From the NCBI RefSeq assembly GCF_004117055.1, contig NZ_CP026363.1, positions 788,001 through 852,000 of the forward strand: a DNA stretch of 64,000 nt. The letters are read 5' to 3'. The position numbers and the translations under genes are program-made. Under the pieces are notes generated by a model that was given only the letters and a program-made list of their open reading frames with translations, did no database searches and had not been told where the DNA came from. This document shows positions 37,360 to 45,906 of the stretch, piece after piece. Numbering within the stretch: the stretch's first letter is position 1; each line of letters starts with the position of its first letter. Source of the DNA: Brevibacillus agri (lineage in GTDB: Bacteria; Bacillota; Bacilli; Brevibacillales; Brevibacillaceae).

Positions 37360-37827
37360 GTGAGCAATCTCATATCCAAACTAAACAGCGCTCTGCGTCT
37401 AGTCATTATTGCCTTGCTGGCCGTTATGGTCGTCGCCGTCTTCCTGCAAGTCCTTTTCCGCTTTTTCCTTGACCAGCCGCTGGCCTGGACAGAGGAGCTG
37501 GCGCGCTATCTTTTGATCTGGATTACTTTTCTCGGCTCCGCTTATGCCATGGCGATCAAGGCCCATATCGGTACCGAATACATCCAAAAGCATTTGTCGC
37601 CATTCATGAATAAGGTCGTGTTGATCGTGGCGGCTCTGTGCAGCCTTTTCTTTTTTCTCGTGATGGTTCAGCAAGGCTATCTGCTGTCTGCCAGAAGCAT
37701 GGTTCAAAAATCACCCACCCTGCTCATTCCCATGGGCTATGTCTACATGGTGATACCTATCAGCGGTGTTCTGCTCATCATGAACGTGATTCATGTGACA
37801 TGGAAAGACATTACCGGGAAGGAGTGA
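37360..37827 (+). CDS. dctQ: TRAP transporter small membrane subunit (DctQ family)
   Basis: 155 residues from GTG 37360 behind AAAGGAG. Four membrane helices. Family sequence RFFLDQPLAWTEELARYLLI and WITFLGSAYAMAIKAHIGTE between helices 1 and 2. Forms the transporter with DctM. Confidence 0.9.
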   Translation: MSNLISKLNSALRLVIIALLAVMVVAVFLQVLFRFFLDQPLAWTEELARYLLIWITFLGSAYAMAIKAHIGTEYIQKHLSPFMNKVVLIVAALCSLFFFLVMVQQGYLLSARSMVQKSPTLLIPMGYVYMVIPISGVLLIMNVIHVTWKDITGKE

Positions 37828-37833
37828 GCCATC

Positions 37834-39108
37834 GTGGGCACGATATTGTTTTTGACGCTGCTTGTGCTTTTAATCATTAACGTCCCGATTGCGGTTGCGT
37901 TGGGGCTGTCGGTAGTCGTGGCCTTTATAGTCGAAGGTAATATTCCGCTTTTGGTCGTCATTCAAAAAATGTTTAACGGAACTGATTCGTTCCCGCTCAT
38001 GGCGATTCCGTTTTTTCTGCTGGCGGGCAAGCTGATGGAAACGGGCGGGATCTCGGCAAGGCTGATTCGCTTTGCCAATACGATCGTCGGCAATTTGCCC
38101 GGCGGACTGGCTATCGTGGCGGTTCTCGGGTGCACCTTTTTCGCCGCGATCTCGGGCTCGTCGGCTGCGACGACGGCTGCTGTAGGGGGCATTCTGATTC
38201 CGCACATGGTTAAAAAAGGGTACGATGTGCGCTTTTCCTCGGCGCTGCACGCAGCAGGCGGAACGATTGGCGTCATGATTCCTCCCAGCGTGCCGATGGT
38301 GCTGTACGGAGTGGCAGCGAGCACGTCGATTAACGATCTGTTCATCGCGGGCATCGGCCCGGGCATTCTTGTCGCGATCTCGCTCATCATCTACGCGTAC
38401 TGGGTCAGCAAAAAGCAGGGCTGGGGCGGCGGTGAAAAGCATTCGGCAAAAGAAATCTGGCAGGCGTTCAAAGATGCGATTTTGGCGATTCTCATGCCAG
38501 TCATTATTCTGGGCGGGATTTACGGCGGCGTCTTTACATCGACGGAAGCTGCGGTCGTGGCGGTCGTGTACGGGCTTGTCGTCGGCCTGTTCGTTTACCG
38601 GGAAATCAAGTGGCGGGACCTGGGCGAAATTTTCAACAGCGCAGCCAGCATGACGGCTGTCATCATGCTGATTATTGCGACCGCCAACGCGTTCGGGTTT
38701 TTGATGACGAGAGAAAACATTCCCCAGGAGATCGCGCAGTTCATGCTGGGGATTACGGATAGCACGATCATTACGCTGTTGATTATCAATATACTGCTCC
38801 TGATTCTCGGTACGTTCATGGAGACGGCAGTGACCATCATTCTCCTGACCCCGATTCTGTTGCCGATCATTCACACACTGGGGATTGATCCCGTCCTGTT
38901 CGGCGTTATCATGGTCGTCAACTCGGCCATTGGCATGTTGACTCCTCCGGTCGGAATTAATCTGTTGGTAGCGGGAAATATTGCCAAGCTGTCGAATACA
39001 GAAATTGAGAAGGCAGCCATTCCGTTTCTGATCCTGTTGTGTGTAGATTTGATGCTGATTACGTACATTCCGGAAATCAGCCTGTTCCTCGTCAATCTGA
39101 GCAAGTAG
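37834..39108 (+). CDS. dctM: TRAP transporter large permease subunit (DctM family)
   Basis: 424 residues from GTG 37834, six bases after dctQ. About twelve hydrophobic segments and re-entrant loops. Typical stretches are FPLMAIPFFLLAGKLMETGG, GSSAATTAAVGGILIPHM and IPPSVPMVLYGVAASTS. Sodium- or proton-driven uptake of the ligand bound by DctP, by family knowledge. Confidence 0.93.
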   Translation: MGTILFLTLLVLLIINVPIAVALGLSVVVAFIVEGNIPLLVVIQKMFNGTDSFPLMAIPFFLLAGKLMETGGISARLIRFANTIVGNLPGGLAIVAVLGCTFFAAISGSSAATTAAVGGILIPHMVKKGYDVRFSSALHAAGGTIGVMIPPSVPMVLYGVAASTSINDLFIAGIGPGILVAISLIIYAYWVSKKQGWGGGEKHSAKEIWQAFKDAILAILMPVIILGGIYGGVFTSTEAAVVAVVYGLVVGLFVYREIKWRDLGEIFNSAASMTAVIMLIIATANAFGFLMTRENIPQEIAQFMLGITDSTIITLLIINILLLILGTFMETAVTIILLTPILLPIIHTLGIDPVLFGVIMVVNSAIGMLTPPVGINLLVAGNIAKLSNTEIEKAAIPFLILLCVDLMLITYIPEISLFLVNLSK

Positions 39109-39125
39109 CGAAGGAGAGAGTATGC

Positions 39126-40490
39126 GTGGACTATCAACAGCAATTAGTGAGTCTGCTAGGAGAAGACAGGGTGACGACCAACCCGACCGTTCTTGTGCAC
39201 CACAGCCATGACGAATCGTATCACACGCCGCATTTGCCGGACGTAGTCGTGTTTCCGCAGACGGCGGCAGAGGTCAGCGCAATCCTGAAGCTGGCCAATG
39301 AAAAGCGGATTGCGGTGACGCCGTTTGGACTGGGGACCAGCCTGGAAGGGCACGCGATTCCGTACGCGGGTGGCATCAGCATGGACTTTTCGCTGATGAA
39401 CCAGGTGCTGGAGGTGCGGCCGCAAGATTTTCTCGTGCGGGTGCAGCCAGGCGTGACGCGCACCCAGCTAAATCGCGAGCTGAAAAAGCACGGCTTGTTT
39501 TTTTCCGTGGACCCTGGGGCTGACGCGACGCTGGGCGGCATGGCGGCCACCAATGCGAGCGGAACGACCTCGGTACGCTACGGAGTGATGCGCGATCAGG
39601 TTCGCGATCTGGAAGTGGTGCTGGCCGATGGCCGTATCATCCATACGGGCAGCATGACAGCCAAGTCTTCGTCCGGGTATCACCTGACCGGAATGTTCGT
39701 CGGCTCGGAAGGGACATTGGGTGTGTTCACCGAGCTGACGCTGCGCGTGTACGGGATTCCGGAGGTGACGATGGCAGCGCGGGCCAGCTTCCCGACAGTT
39801 CAGGACGCGGTAGATACTGTCGTCGATATTCTCGGAGCCGGGATTCAGGTGGCGCGGATCGAACTGGTTGACGAGCGCTCCATTCGCCAGGTGAATTTGT
39901 ACAAAGAGACGAGCTACCCGGAAAACCCGACGCTTTTTATCGAGTTTCACGGCAGCGAGCAGAGCTTGGCGCACGACATCGAGTTTGCCCAGACGATCGC
40001 GACCGAGCACGGCTGCACGCAGTTTTTGTTCGAGACCGATTCCAAGGCGCGGGCTGTGCTCTGGGATGCCCGCCACAATCTGGCCTACGCCTTCGTGCAT
40101 AAGTCGCCAGGGAAAAAGATGATGGTGACAGACGTATGCGTGCCGTTTTCCGAACTGGCCGGAGCAGTGGTCGACGCCCGACAGGCTATTGACCGCTCGG
40201 GTCTGGACGGAGCCGTACTAGGGCATGTGGGCGACGGAAACTACCACGCGATTGTGATGATAGACGTCCATGATCCCGAGGAAATGGCGCGCGCCGAGGC
40301 GCTGAATGCGCATCTGGTAGAGTACGCGCTCGGCAGAGGCGGGACGTGCACCGGAGAGCACGGCGTCGGAGTCGGCAAGGTCAAATACCAGCGCAAGGAG
40401 CACGGAGCGGCGCTGGACGTGATGCGGTCGATGAAGCAAGTCCTCGATCCGAACGGCATTTTGAACCCGGGAAAAATATTCGACAAATAA
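39126..40490 (+). CDS. FAD-linked D-2-hydroxyacid dehydrogenase (D-lactate/glycolate oxidase family)
   Basis: 454 residues from GTG 39126 behind AAGGAG. FAD-binding PCMH domain (TPFGLGTSLEGHAIPYAG, DATLGGMAATNASGTTSVRY), and a C-terminal cap with HVGDGNYHAIVMID (metal/substrate histidines) and TGEHGVGVGK. Same family as GlcD and mitochondrial LDHD. It passes electrons from a D-hydroxy-acid to the respiratory chain or a flavoprotein. Last gene of the TRAP operon, so it probably acts on the imported acid or a product of it. Confidence 0.88.
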   Translation: MDYQQQLVSLLGEDRVTTNPTVLVHHSHDESYHTPHLPDVVVFPQTAAEVSAILKLANEKRIAVTPFGLGTSLEGHAIPYAGGISMDFSLMNQVLEVRPQDFLVRVQPGVTRTQLNRELKKHGLFFSVDPGADATLGGMAATNASGTTSVRYGVMRDQVRDLEVVLADGRIIHTGSMTAKSSSGYHLTGMFVGSEGTLGVFTELTLRVYGIPEVTMAARASFPTVQDAVDTVVDILGAGIQVARIELVDERSIRQVNLYKETSYPENPTLFIEFHGSEQSLAHDIEFAQTIATEHGCTQFLFETDSKARAVLWDARHNLAYAFVHKSPGKKMMVTDVCVPFSELAGAVVDARQAIDRSGLDGAVLGHVGDGNYHAIVMIDVHDPEEMARAEALNAHLVEYALGRGGTCTGEHGVGVGKVKYQRKEHGAALDVMRSMKQVLDPNGILNPGKIFDK

Positions 40491-40495
40491 TGACA

Positions 40496-40537
40496 GCCTG
40501 CATTCTGAATGCGCAACAGAATGCAGGTTTTCTTTTT
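40496..40537 (+). terminator. Terminator of the hydroxy-acid operon
   Basis: CCTGCATTCTG (40497-40507) pairs with CAGAATGCAGG (40517-40527), followed by TTTTCTTTTT. Confidence 0.88.
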
Positions 40538-40628
40538 GCGAAAAGTGGAGCGCCGGAAAGGAGAACAAACTGCAATGTGGAATGTAGAAGATTGGTAAAT
40601 AAACATTTCGCAAGGCAGGGAGGCAGGT

Positions 40629-42256
40629 ATGAAGTCGATTGTTGAGATTGCCAAGGCAGCAGGTATCGATGAACAGGATCTGGAGCTTTACGGAAAGTAT
40701 AAGGCAAAAATCTCTGATGAGCTGTGGGATAAAATAAAAGACCGACCTGATGGCAAGCTGATTCTCGTTACCGCGATGAATCCCAATCCGGCAGGAGCAG
40801 GCAAGACGCTGACCACGATTGGTTTGTCGCAGTCGCTCAATCTGCTTGGAAAAAGGACGATTGCAGCGCTCCGCGAGCCGTCCCTTGGCCCGTGCATGGG
40901 GATAAAAGGAGGAGCTACCGGAAGCGGCAAGGCGCAAATCCTCCCTGCGGATGAAATCAATCTGCATTTTACTGGCGACATTCACGCCATTACCGCGGCG
41001 CACAATTTGCTTGCGGCGATGATCGACAACCATATTTTCCACGGCAATCCGCGGGGCATCAATCCGAAAAAAATGTCTGGAAACGGGCGATGGACATGAA
41101 CGACCGCGCGCTCAGAAATATCGTGGTCGGGCTGGGAGACGGCAACGGCATGACGCGCGAAGACGGCTTCATGATTACGACCGCATCGGAAATCATGGCG
41201 ATTTTGTGCCTGAGCGAGAACCTCGCCGACTTGCGCGAGCGGCTGAACCACATCATCATCGGCTACGATTTTGAAGACAAGCCAGTCCGGGCGGAAGAAA
41301 TCAATGCGGTCGAGGCGATGTGCGTACTGCTCAAGGAAGCGATCAAGCCAAACCTCGTGCAAACGATTGAGGGCACGCCAGTCATCGTCCACGGTGGTCC
41401 GTTTGCGAATATCGCGCACGGATGCAGCAGCGTGATCGGCACGAAGACAGCCTTGAAGCTGGCCGACTACGTCGTAACGGAAGCGGGCTTCGGCGCTGAC
41501 CTGGGCGCGGAGAAGTTTTTTGACATCAAGTGCAGAAAAGCCGGGCTGACGCCATCGGCAGCAGTCGTGGTCATTACCGTGCGTTCCTTGAAGTACAACG
41601 CCGGAATCAAAGTGCCGGATTTGGCCGAAGAAAACCTCGCCGCATTGGAAAAAGGCTTCGCCAACGTGCGTCGCCATCTGGAAAACTTGCAGAAGTTCGG
41701 CGTGCCGGCGGTTGTAGCGATCAACCATTTTGCCACTGATACCCAAGCGGAGATCGACGCAGTCATGGCGCTGTGCCAGGAGGCAGGTGCCGAGGCGGCG
41801 CTGTCCAAGGCGTGGGCAGAAGGCGGAGAAGGCGCAATCGAACTGGCGAAAAAAGTGACGCGCGCGGCAGAGCGCCCTGGGCAATTCCGCTTTTTGTACG
41901 AAGAAGACCTCGGCGTGAAGGAAAAGATTGAGACGGTGGTCAAAGAAATTTACCGCGGCTCCGGGGTAGTCTTTTCGTCGCTGGCGACAAAAACGATCCA
42001 GAAGGTAGAGGAAATGGGGCTGTCCCATCTGCCTGTGTGCATGGCGAAGACGCCGTACTCCTTTACAGATCGGGCCGATCAGCTTGGCGCCCCTGTCGGT
42101 TTTACCATTCAGGTGAGCGAAGTGCGGATTTCGGCAGGAGCAGGCTTCATCGTCGCCTTGACCGGAAGCCTGGTGACGATGCCGGGACTCCCGAAGAAAC
42201 CTGCGGCCGAATCGCTGTATGTGGATGAGCACGGCCACGTGGAAGGGCTGAGCTAA
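40629..42256 (+). pseudogene. fhs: Formate-tetrahydrofolate ligase gene with a one-base frameshift
   Basis: The frame from ATG 40629 (GGGAGG upstream) is normal FTHFS through the P-loop ([20 protein letters not shown]) and [10 protein letters not shown], then ends at 41099 after a wrong-phase tail. The rest runs in the next phase ([20 protein letters not shown] to the end) up to TAA 42254. One extra base just after the A-run near 41070 would restore the expected I-V-W-K-R. Together the parts cover the full family length. The enzyme makes 10-formyl-THF from formate and ATP. Either a true null mutation or a sequencing error. Confidence 0.85.
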
Positions 42257-42281
42257 ACGAAGAAGTCAAAAGTGGACGACA

Positions 42282-42315
42282 GGCTGACACCAACAACAAG
42301 GTGTCAGCCTTTTTG
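42282..42315 (+). terminator. Terminator of fhs
   Basis: GGCTGACACC (42282-42291) pairs with GGTGTCAGCC (42300-42309), followed by TTTTT. Confidence 0.88.
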
Positions 42316-42436
42316 CGATTTTTTCGCAATTATTTCGCAGAAAGTAGTTTACTTGTCAAACAATTTGGGTAAAGATTTTGTGTGGAAAAAAATCCAAGCC
42401 ATTATTTTAAAGTTAACCCACATTTTTCCGATGTTG

Positions 42437-42445
42437 TGCTATAGT
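42437..42445 (+). promoter_or_regulatory. Probable extended -10 promoter for the riboswitch-chemoreceptor transcript
   Basis: TGCTATAGT is an extended -10 element about 30 bases before the riboswitch aptamer. No strong -35 at 17 bases. Confidence 0.45.
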
Positions 42446-42469
42446 ATTTTTATACAGATAAAACGACAA

Positions 42470-42575
42470 AAAATGACAAAGGCAAACCTGTTGAAAGGCA
42501 GGGACGCAAAGCCACGGGTCTAAGGCAAGCAGAGCGCATCTTCTGCTGCTACGATAGCCGGGTTGCCATGCCGTA
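42470..42575 (+). ncRNA. Cyclic-di-GMP-I riboswitch (GEMM) aptamer
   Basis: The core GGCAAACCTGTTGAAAGGCA (from 42481) is followed by the invariant GGGACGCAAAGCC and, after a variable stem (GCAAGCAGAGC...GCTGCT), by CGATAGCCGGGTTGCC. This is the full GEMM class I consensus, with the tetraloop GAAA docking into the second stem. By family knowledge it binds the second messenger c-di-GMP. It sits in the leader of a methyl-accepting chemotaxis gene, upstream of a terminator-like stem. Confidence 0.93.
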
Positions 42576-42582
42576 CACGTAA

Positions 42583-42612
42583 GAAGGCTGTCCGGGTGGC
42601 AGTCTTTTTTGT
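42583..42612 (+). terminator. Riboswitch expression platform: intrinsic terminator
   Basis: AAGGCTGTCC pairs with GGCAGTCTT (two G-U pairs allowed), with the T-run at 42605-42610. It lies between the aptamer and the chemoreceptor start. Whether ligand turns the gene on or off cannot be told by eye. Confidence 0.7.
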
Positions 42613-42643
42613 TGCCAAAAAAAGATAGGAGGTACAGCGTGAG

Positions 42644-44617
42644 ATGGAATCCAGTTTGAAGAAAAAGCTGATCGTCGTCATGTGCCTGCTCTTGATTGTC
42701 AGCTTGGGTACGGTCTGCGGTGCCAGCTACTACAGCTCGTCGCAGTTGCTGTCGTCCAGCCTGGACAAAGAAGCGGAACTTACGGCCAGCAATCTTTCCA
42801 TCAGAATCGACAGCTTTTTCCAAGAAAAAATCGGAATTGTTGAAACGATCGGAGAGATGATTTCCGCCGACAACAATTTCGACCATGACTTGAAGCTGAT
42901 TCAGGAGGCGCAGAAGAAAAACCCCGAGTTTGAGACGTTTTTCTTTTCCTATGACCTGAGCGGCAAAAAAGTCATCAACTTCAAGGGCGAGGAGACGAAC
43001 CCGTCTGATCGTCCGCATTTTCAGGAGGCAGGACGAGGCGAGGGGAAAATCATCGTTTCCGAGCCGGTCGTGTCGCAGCGGACAGGCAACTACATCGTGA
43101 CGATCATCGTTCCGCTGATGAAGGACAATCGCCAATACGGCTATGTCGGTTCGACCATTCCGATCAACGAGATTCAGAAGACGGTTTCCGAGGAGAAGTT
43201 CGGACATAGTGGCTATGCCTTTTTGGTGAGCAAAAAAGGAACGTATATTTGGCATCCGAACAGCGAAGTCATTTTGAAGCAGTCGGTGCTCGACAGCAAT
43301 ATTCCTGAGTTGAAAACCGCCTTTGAAGCAACGGCACAAGGCGGCCGCGGAGTCATTCAATACGAAGAGGGACAAGCGGCGCAATTCGCCTCCTACGCTT
43401 CGACCAGATTGAACTGGGGAGTGTTCATCACTGCTCCGGCCAAAGACCTGCACGCTCCGGTCAACGAACTGTCGATCAAGCTACTGGCTATTTCCTTGGT
43501 CGTTCTGGCGGTGGGCATCGTCTTCGTGTACTGGCTGTCGGTTCGTTTGGTTCGACCGATCCAGCGTCTGAACCAGGCCGTCAATGTCGTCGCCCAGGGC
43601 AATCTCACAGAGACGGTCACGGTGGCCGGAAAAGATGAGATCGCAGTGCTTTCCCGCGACTTCAACCAGACCGTCTCGCACTTGAAAGGCTTGATCGAAG
43701 GCGTGTCGCAATCGTCGGAGCAGGTGCTGCGCTTTACGCATGAAGTGTCGGCAGGAATTGAACACGCGACCGAAAACGTAAACCGGATCGGGACGTCAAT
43801 CAACCAGATTGCCAGCGGGGCCGAGGCACAGGCTACCAGCTCCAAGGACGTCGCCTTGTCCATGAATGACATGGCGGCGGGGATTGTGAAAATTGCAGAG
43901 ACATCCGCGCATGTGTCCGAAGCGGCGCGCGAGGCATCGGATCAGGCCGAGCAAGGCGCAGCAGTCGTCGAGCAGGCCGTCCGGCAAATGGGCAGCATCG
44001 GAGAGGGCACGACCAGAGCGGCTGAAGCCATTGAGCGCTTGAACAGCCGATCCAAGGAGATCGAAGGGATTCTCGATACGATCAGCCAGTTAACCTCGCA
44101 AATCAACCTGCTTGCGCTCAACGCGTCGATTGAGGCAGCGCGGGCTGGCGAGCACGGCCGCGGCTTTGCCGTCGTGGCGGGAGAAGTGAAAAATCTGGCG
44201 CATCAATCCGAGGAGTCGGCTGCGAAAATCGCGGCGCTGATCGGGGAAATCCAGCAGGATACCCGCCACGCGGTAGAAGTGATGAACACCGGCAATCGCG
44301 AGGCGCAGGAAGGCATTTCGATGATCGAAGAGGTGCGGGATATTTTCGCGCATATTTTGGAATCGTCGCGCAATGTTGCCGCCCATATTTTGGAGGTGTC
44401 GGCGGCATCGGAGGAAATGTCTGCAGGCTCTGAGCAGGTGAGCGCCTCGGTCGACGAAATGTACAACATTGCCAAGCTTGCCTCGGAAGACGCGCAGAAG
44501 GTCGTGGAGGCCACGGCCGAACAGTTGCAAGCCATTCAGGACATTGCCCGTTCGGTCGAGCAGTTGAACACGGTCACGGAGGAGTTGCAGCAGGGCGTAG
44601 GCAAGTTCACCTTGTAA
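42644..44617 (+). CDS. Methyl-accepting chemotaxis protein with an extracellular Cache-type domain
   Basis: 657 residues from ATG 42644 (AGGAGG 11 bases upstream). First membrane helix 8-30, a Cache-type double sensor domain (about 37-280; DRPHFQEAGRGEGKI and WHPNSEVI are typical), second helix near 285-305, HAMP (VRPIQRLNQAVNVVAQGNL), then a long coiled-coil signalling domain with the hairpin tip QINLLALNASIEAARAGEHG that binds CheA/CheW. The ligand is unknown, probably a small acid or amine. Under a c-di-GMP riboswitch, so receptor supply is tied to the motile/sessile state. Confidence 0.93.
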   Translation: MESSLKKKLIVVMCLLLIVSLGTVCGASYYSSSQLLSSSLDKEAELTASNLSIRIDSFFQEKIGIVETIGEMISADNNFDHDLKLIQEAQKKNPEFETFFFSYDLSGKKVINFKGEETNPSDRPHFQEAGRGEGKIIVSEPVVSQRTGNYIVTIIVPLMKDNRQYGYVGSTIPINEIQKTVSEEKFGHSGYAFLVSKKGTYIWHPNSEVILKQSVLDSNIPELKTAFEATAQGGRGVIQYEEGQAAQFASYASTRLNWGVFITAPAKDLHAPVNELSIKLLAISLVVLAVGIVFVYWLSVRLVRPIQRLNQAVNVVAQGNLTETVTVAGKDEIAVLSRDFNQTVSHLKGLIEGVSQSSEQVLRFTHEVSAGIEHATENVNRIGTSINQIASGAEAQATSSKDVALSMNDMAAGIVKIAETSAHVSEAAREASDQAEQGAAVVEQAVRQMGSIGEGTTRAAEAIERLNSRSKEIEGILDTISQLTSQINLLALNASIEAARAGEHGRGFAVVAGEVKNLAHQSEESAAKIAALIGEIQQDTRHAVEVMNTGNREAQEGISMIEEVRDIFAHILESSRNVAAHILEVSAASEEMSAGSEQVSASVDEMYNIAKLASEDAQKVVEATAEQLQAIQDIARSVEQLNTVTEELQQGVGKFTL

Positions 44618-44739
44618 GACCTTGTAAGGCTAAAGCCCGTCCCTGGTTAAAGGGGGGATGCCATGTAAGGGATGAGACAGCTCGAAACAGCAGATGGGCA
44701 TGAGACAGACTGATCGACAATCGGGAGGAGAAGAAACTA

Positions 44740-45597
44740 ATGAAAAAGTGGACAAAAAGAATGATGGCGAGCGCGCTCGCTGCAACGATGCTGATGACTG
44801 GAACCGGAGCGTTTGCTGCTACTACAGGCGCGCAAACCGGGCAGACCGCAGCAGTGGAAGCGGTCAAAAAACAGGAAAACAAACAGTTTGAGTCCCGCCT
44901 CGACGAGATTATCGCACGGGGATACATTCTCGTGGGCACACCGGGCGACTACAAGCCGTTCACATATTTGAACCCGAAAACGAACGAATTTGAAGGCTAC
45001 GACATCGACGCGATGAAAGAGTTTGCGAAAAGCCTTGGAGTAGAAGCGCGCTTCGTGCAAACCTCCTGGCCGACGCTGATGGACGATCTGCTGGCGAACA
45101 AATTTGACATCGCGGTCGGCGGCGTGACCCGCAACACCGATCGCCAGAAAAAAGCGCACATGGGCGATCCGTACATCGAGTTCGGAAAAGCTCCGCTGAT
45201 TCGCGTGCAGGACAAGGACAAGTACAAAAGCCTGGAAGACATCAATAAAAAAGAAGTGCGCATTGGCGTGAATCCGGGCGGTACCAACGAACAGTTCGTG
45301 CGCGACCATTTGAAAAACGCTACCGTTACTGTCGTGCAAAACAACCTGGACATCCCTGGCCTTGTCGCCAACGGCACATACGATGTGATGATTACCGACA
45401 CGATCGAAGCCATGGTGTATTCCAAAGCCGATTCCCGCCTGTACGCGGCTCTGACGGACAAGCCGTTTACCCGCAGCGAAAAAGCGTACATGATTCCGCG
45501 CGGCGACTTTATTTTCGCCAGCTATCTCGATGTCTGGATGGACGAAATGAAGCTGCAAGGGAAATTCGACGAGCTGTTCCATAAATGGGTAAAATAA
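44740..45597 (+). CDS. Secreted solute-binding-fold protein resembling cyclohexadienyl dehydratase (PheC)
   Basis: 285 residues from ATG 44740 behind GGGAGGAG. Type I signal peptide (MKKWTKRMMASALAATMLMT, cut near AFA-AT); no lipobox Cys, unlike most Gram-positive binding proteins. The fold is family 3 solute-binding, with features shared with PheC: VGTPGDYKPFTYLNP, QTSWPTLMDDLLANKFDIAV, VNPGGTNEQFVRDHLKNATV, ITDTIEAMVY and SEKAYMIPRGD. It could be a secreted prephenate/arogenate dehydratase or a soluble binding protein feeding the chemoreceptor. No ABC permease or ATPase genes are near. Confidence 0.75.
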   Translation: MKKWTKRMMASALAATMLMTGTGAFAATTGAQTGQTAAVEAVKKQENKQFESRLDEIIARGYILVGTPGDYKPFTYLNPKTNEFEGYDIDAMKEFAKSLGVEARFVQTSWPTLMDDLLANKFDIAVGGVTRNTDRQKKAHMGDPYIEFGKAPLIRVQDKDKYKSLEDINKKEVRIGVNPGGTNEQFVRDHLKNATVTVVQNNLDIPGLVANGTYDVMITDTIEAMVYSKADSRLYAALTDKPFTRSEKAYMIPRGDFIFASYLDVWMDEMKLQGKFDELFHKWVK

Positions 45598-45631
45598 TCG
45601 CGGTGCCGGGTATGAAAGCGCGATGACGGAA

Positions 45632-45677
45632 GAAAGCAGTCCTGTCTGGATGATCCGGGCAGGGCTGCTTTTGTTTT
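45632..45677 (+). terminator. Terminator of the PheC-like gene
   Basis: AAAGCAGTCCTG (45633-45644) pairs with CAGGGCTGCTTT (45660-45671, one G-U pair), followed by TTGTTTTTG. Confidence 0.85.
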
Positions 45678-45817
45678 TGCAGTTAACGGAGGTATGTTTC
45701 TGCGCCAATCTGTTGAGACTAGAGGAAAATGGGCACAAATGCCGTTTGCAATTTTACAGGATGCATGGTACGATTACAGCTATGTTCTTTGTGGGGTGCT
45801 TATGTACAATCGGAGAT

Positions 45818-45858
45818 AAAAGGGCATGTTCCGGCTGTAAGGAATAGTGCCCTTTTTT
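45818..45858 (+). terminator. Hairpin with T-run upstream of the helicase gene
   Basis: AAAAGGGCA (45818-45826) pairs with TGCCCTTTT (45848-45856), with a run of T. No gene ends here, so it may be a leader attenuator for the cshA-type gene 50 bases downstream, a common arrangement for cold-induced helicases, or a backup terminator. Confidence 0.6.
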
Positions 45859-45906
45859 AGTGAGGATTTTATAGAAGAAGGTAAAGTAAAAGGAGACTGA
45901 CGTTCA

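Noticed and set aside
45623-45847. 74-codon ORF between the PheC-like and helicase genes
   Set aside because: It runs through a strong terminator and part of a second hairpin and has no ribosome site.
45818-45858. Riboswitch before the cshA-type gene
   Set aside because: Only a single hairpin with a T-run is seen; no known aptamer core.
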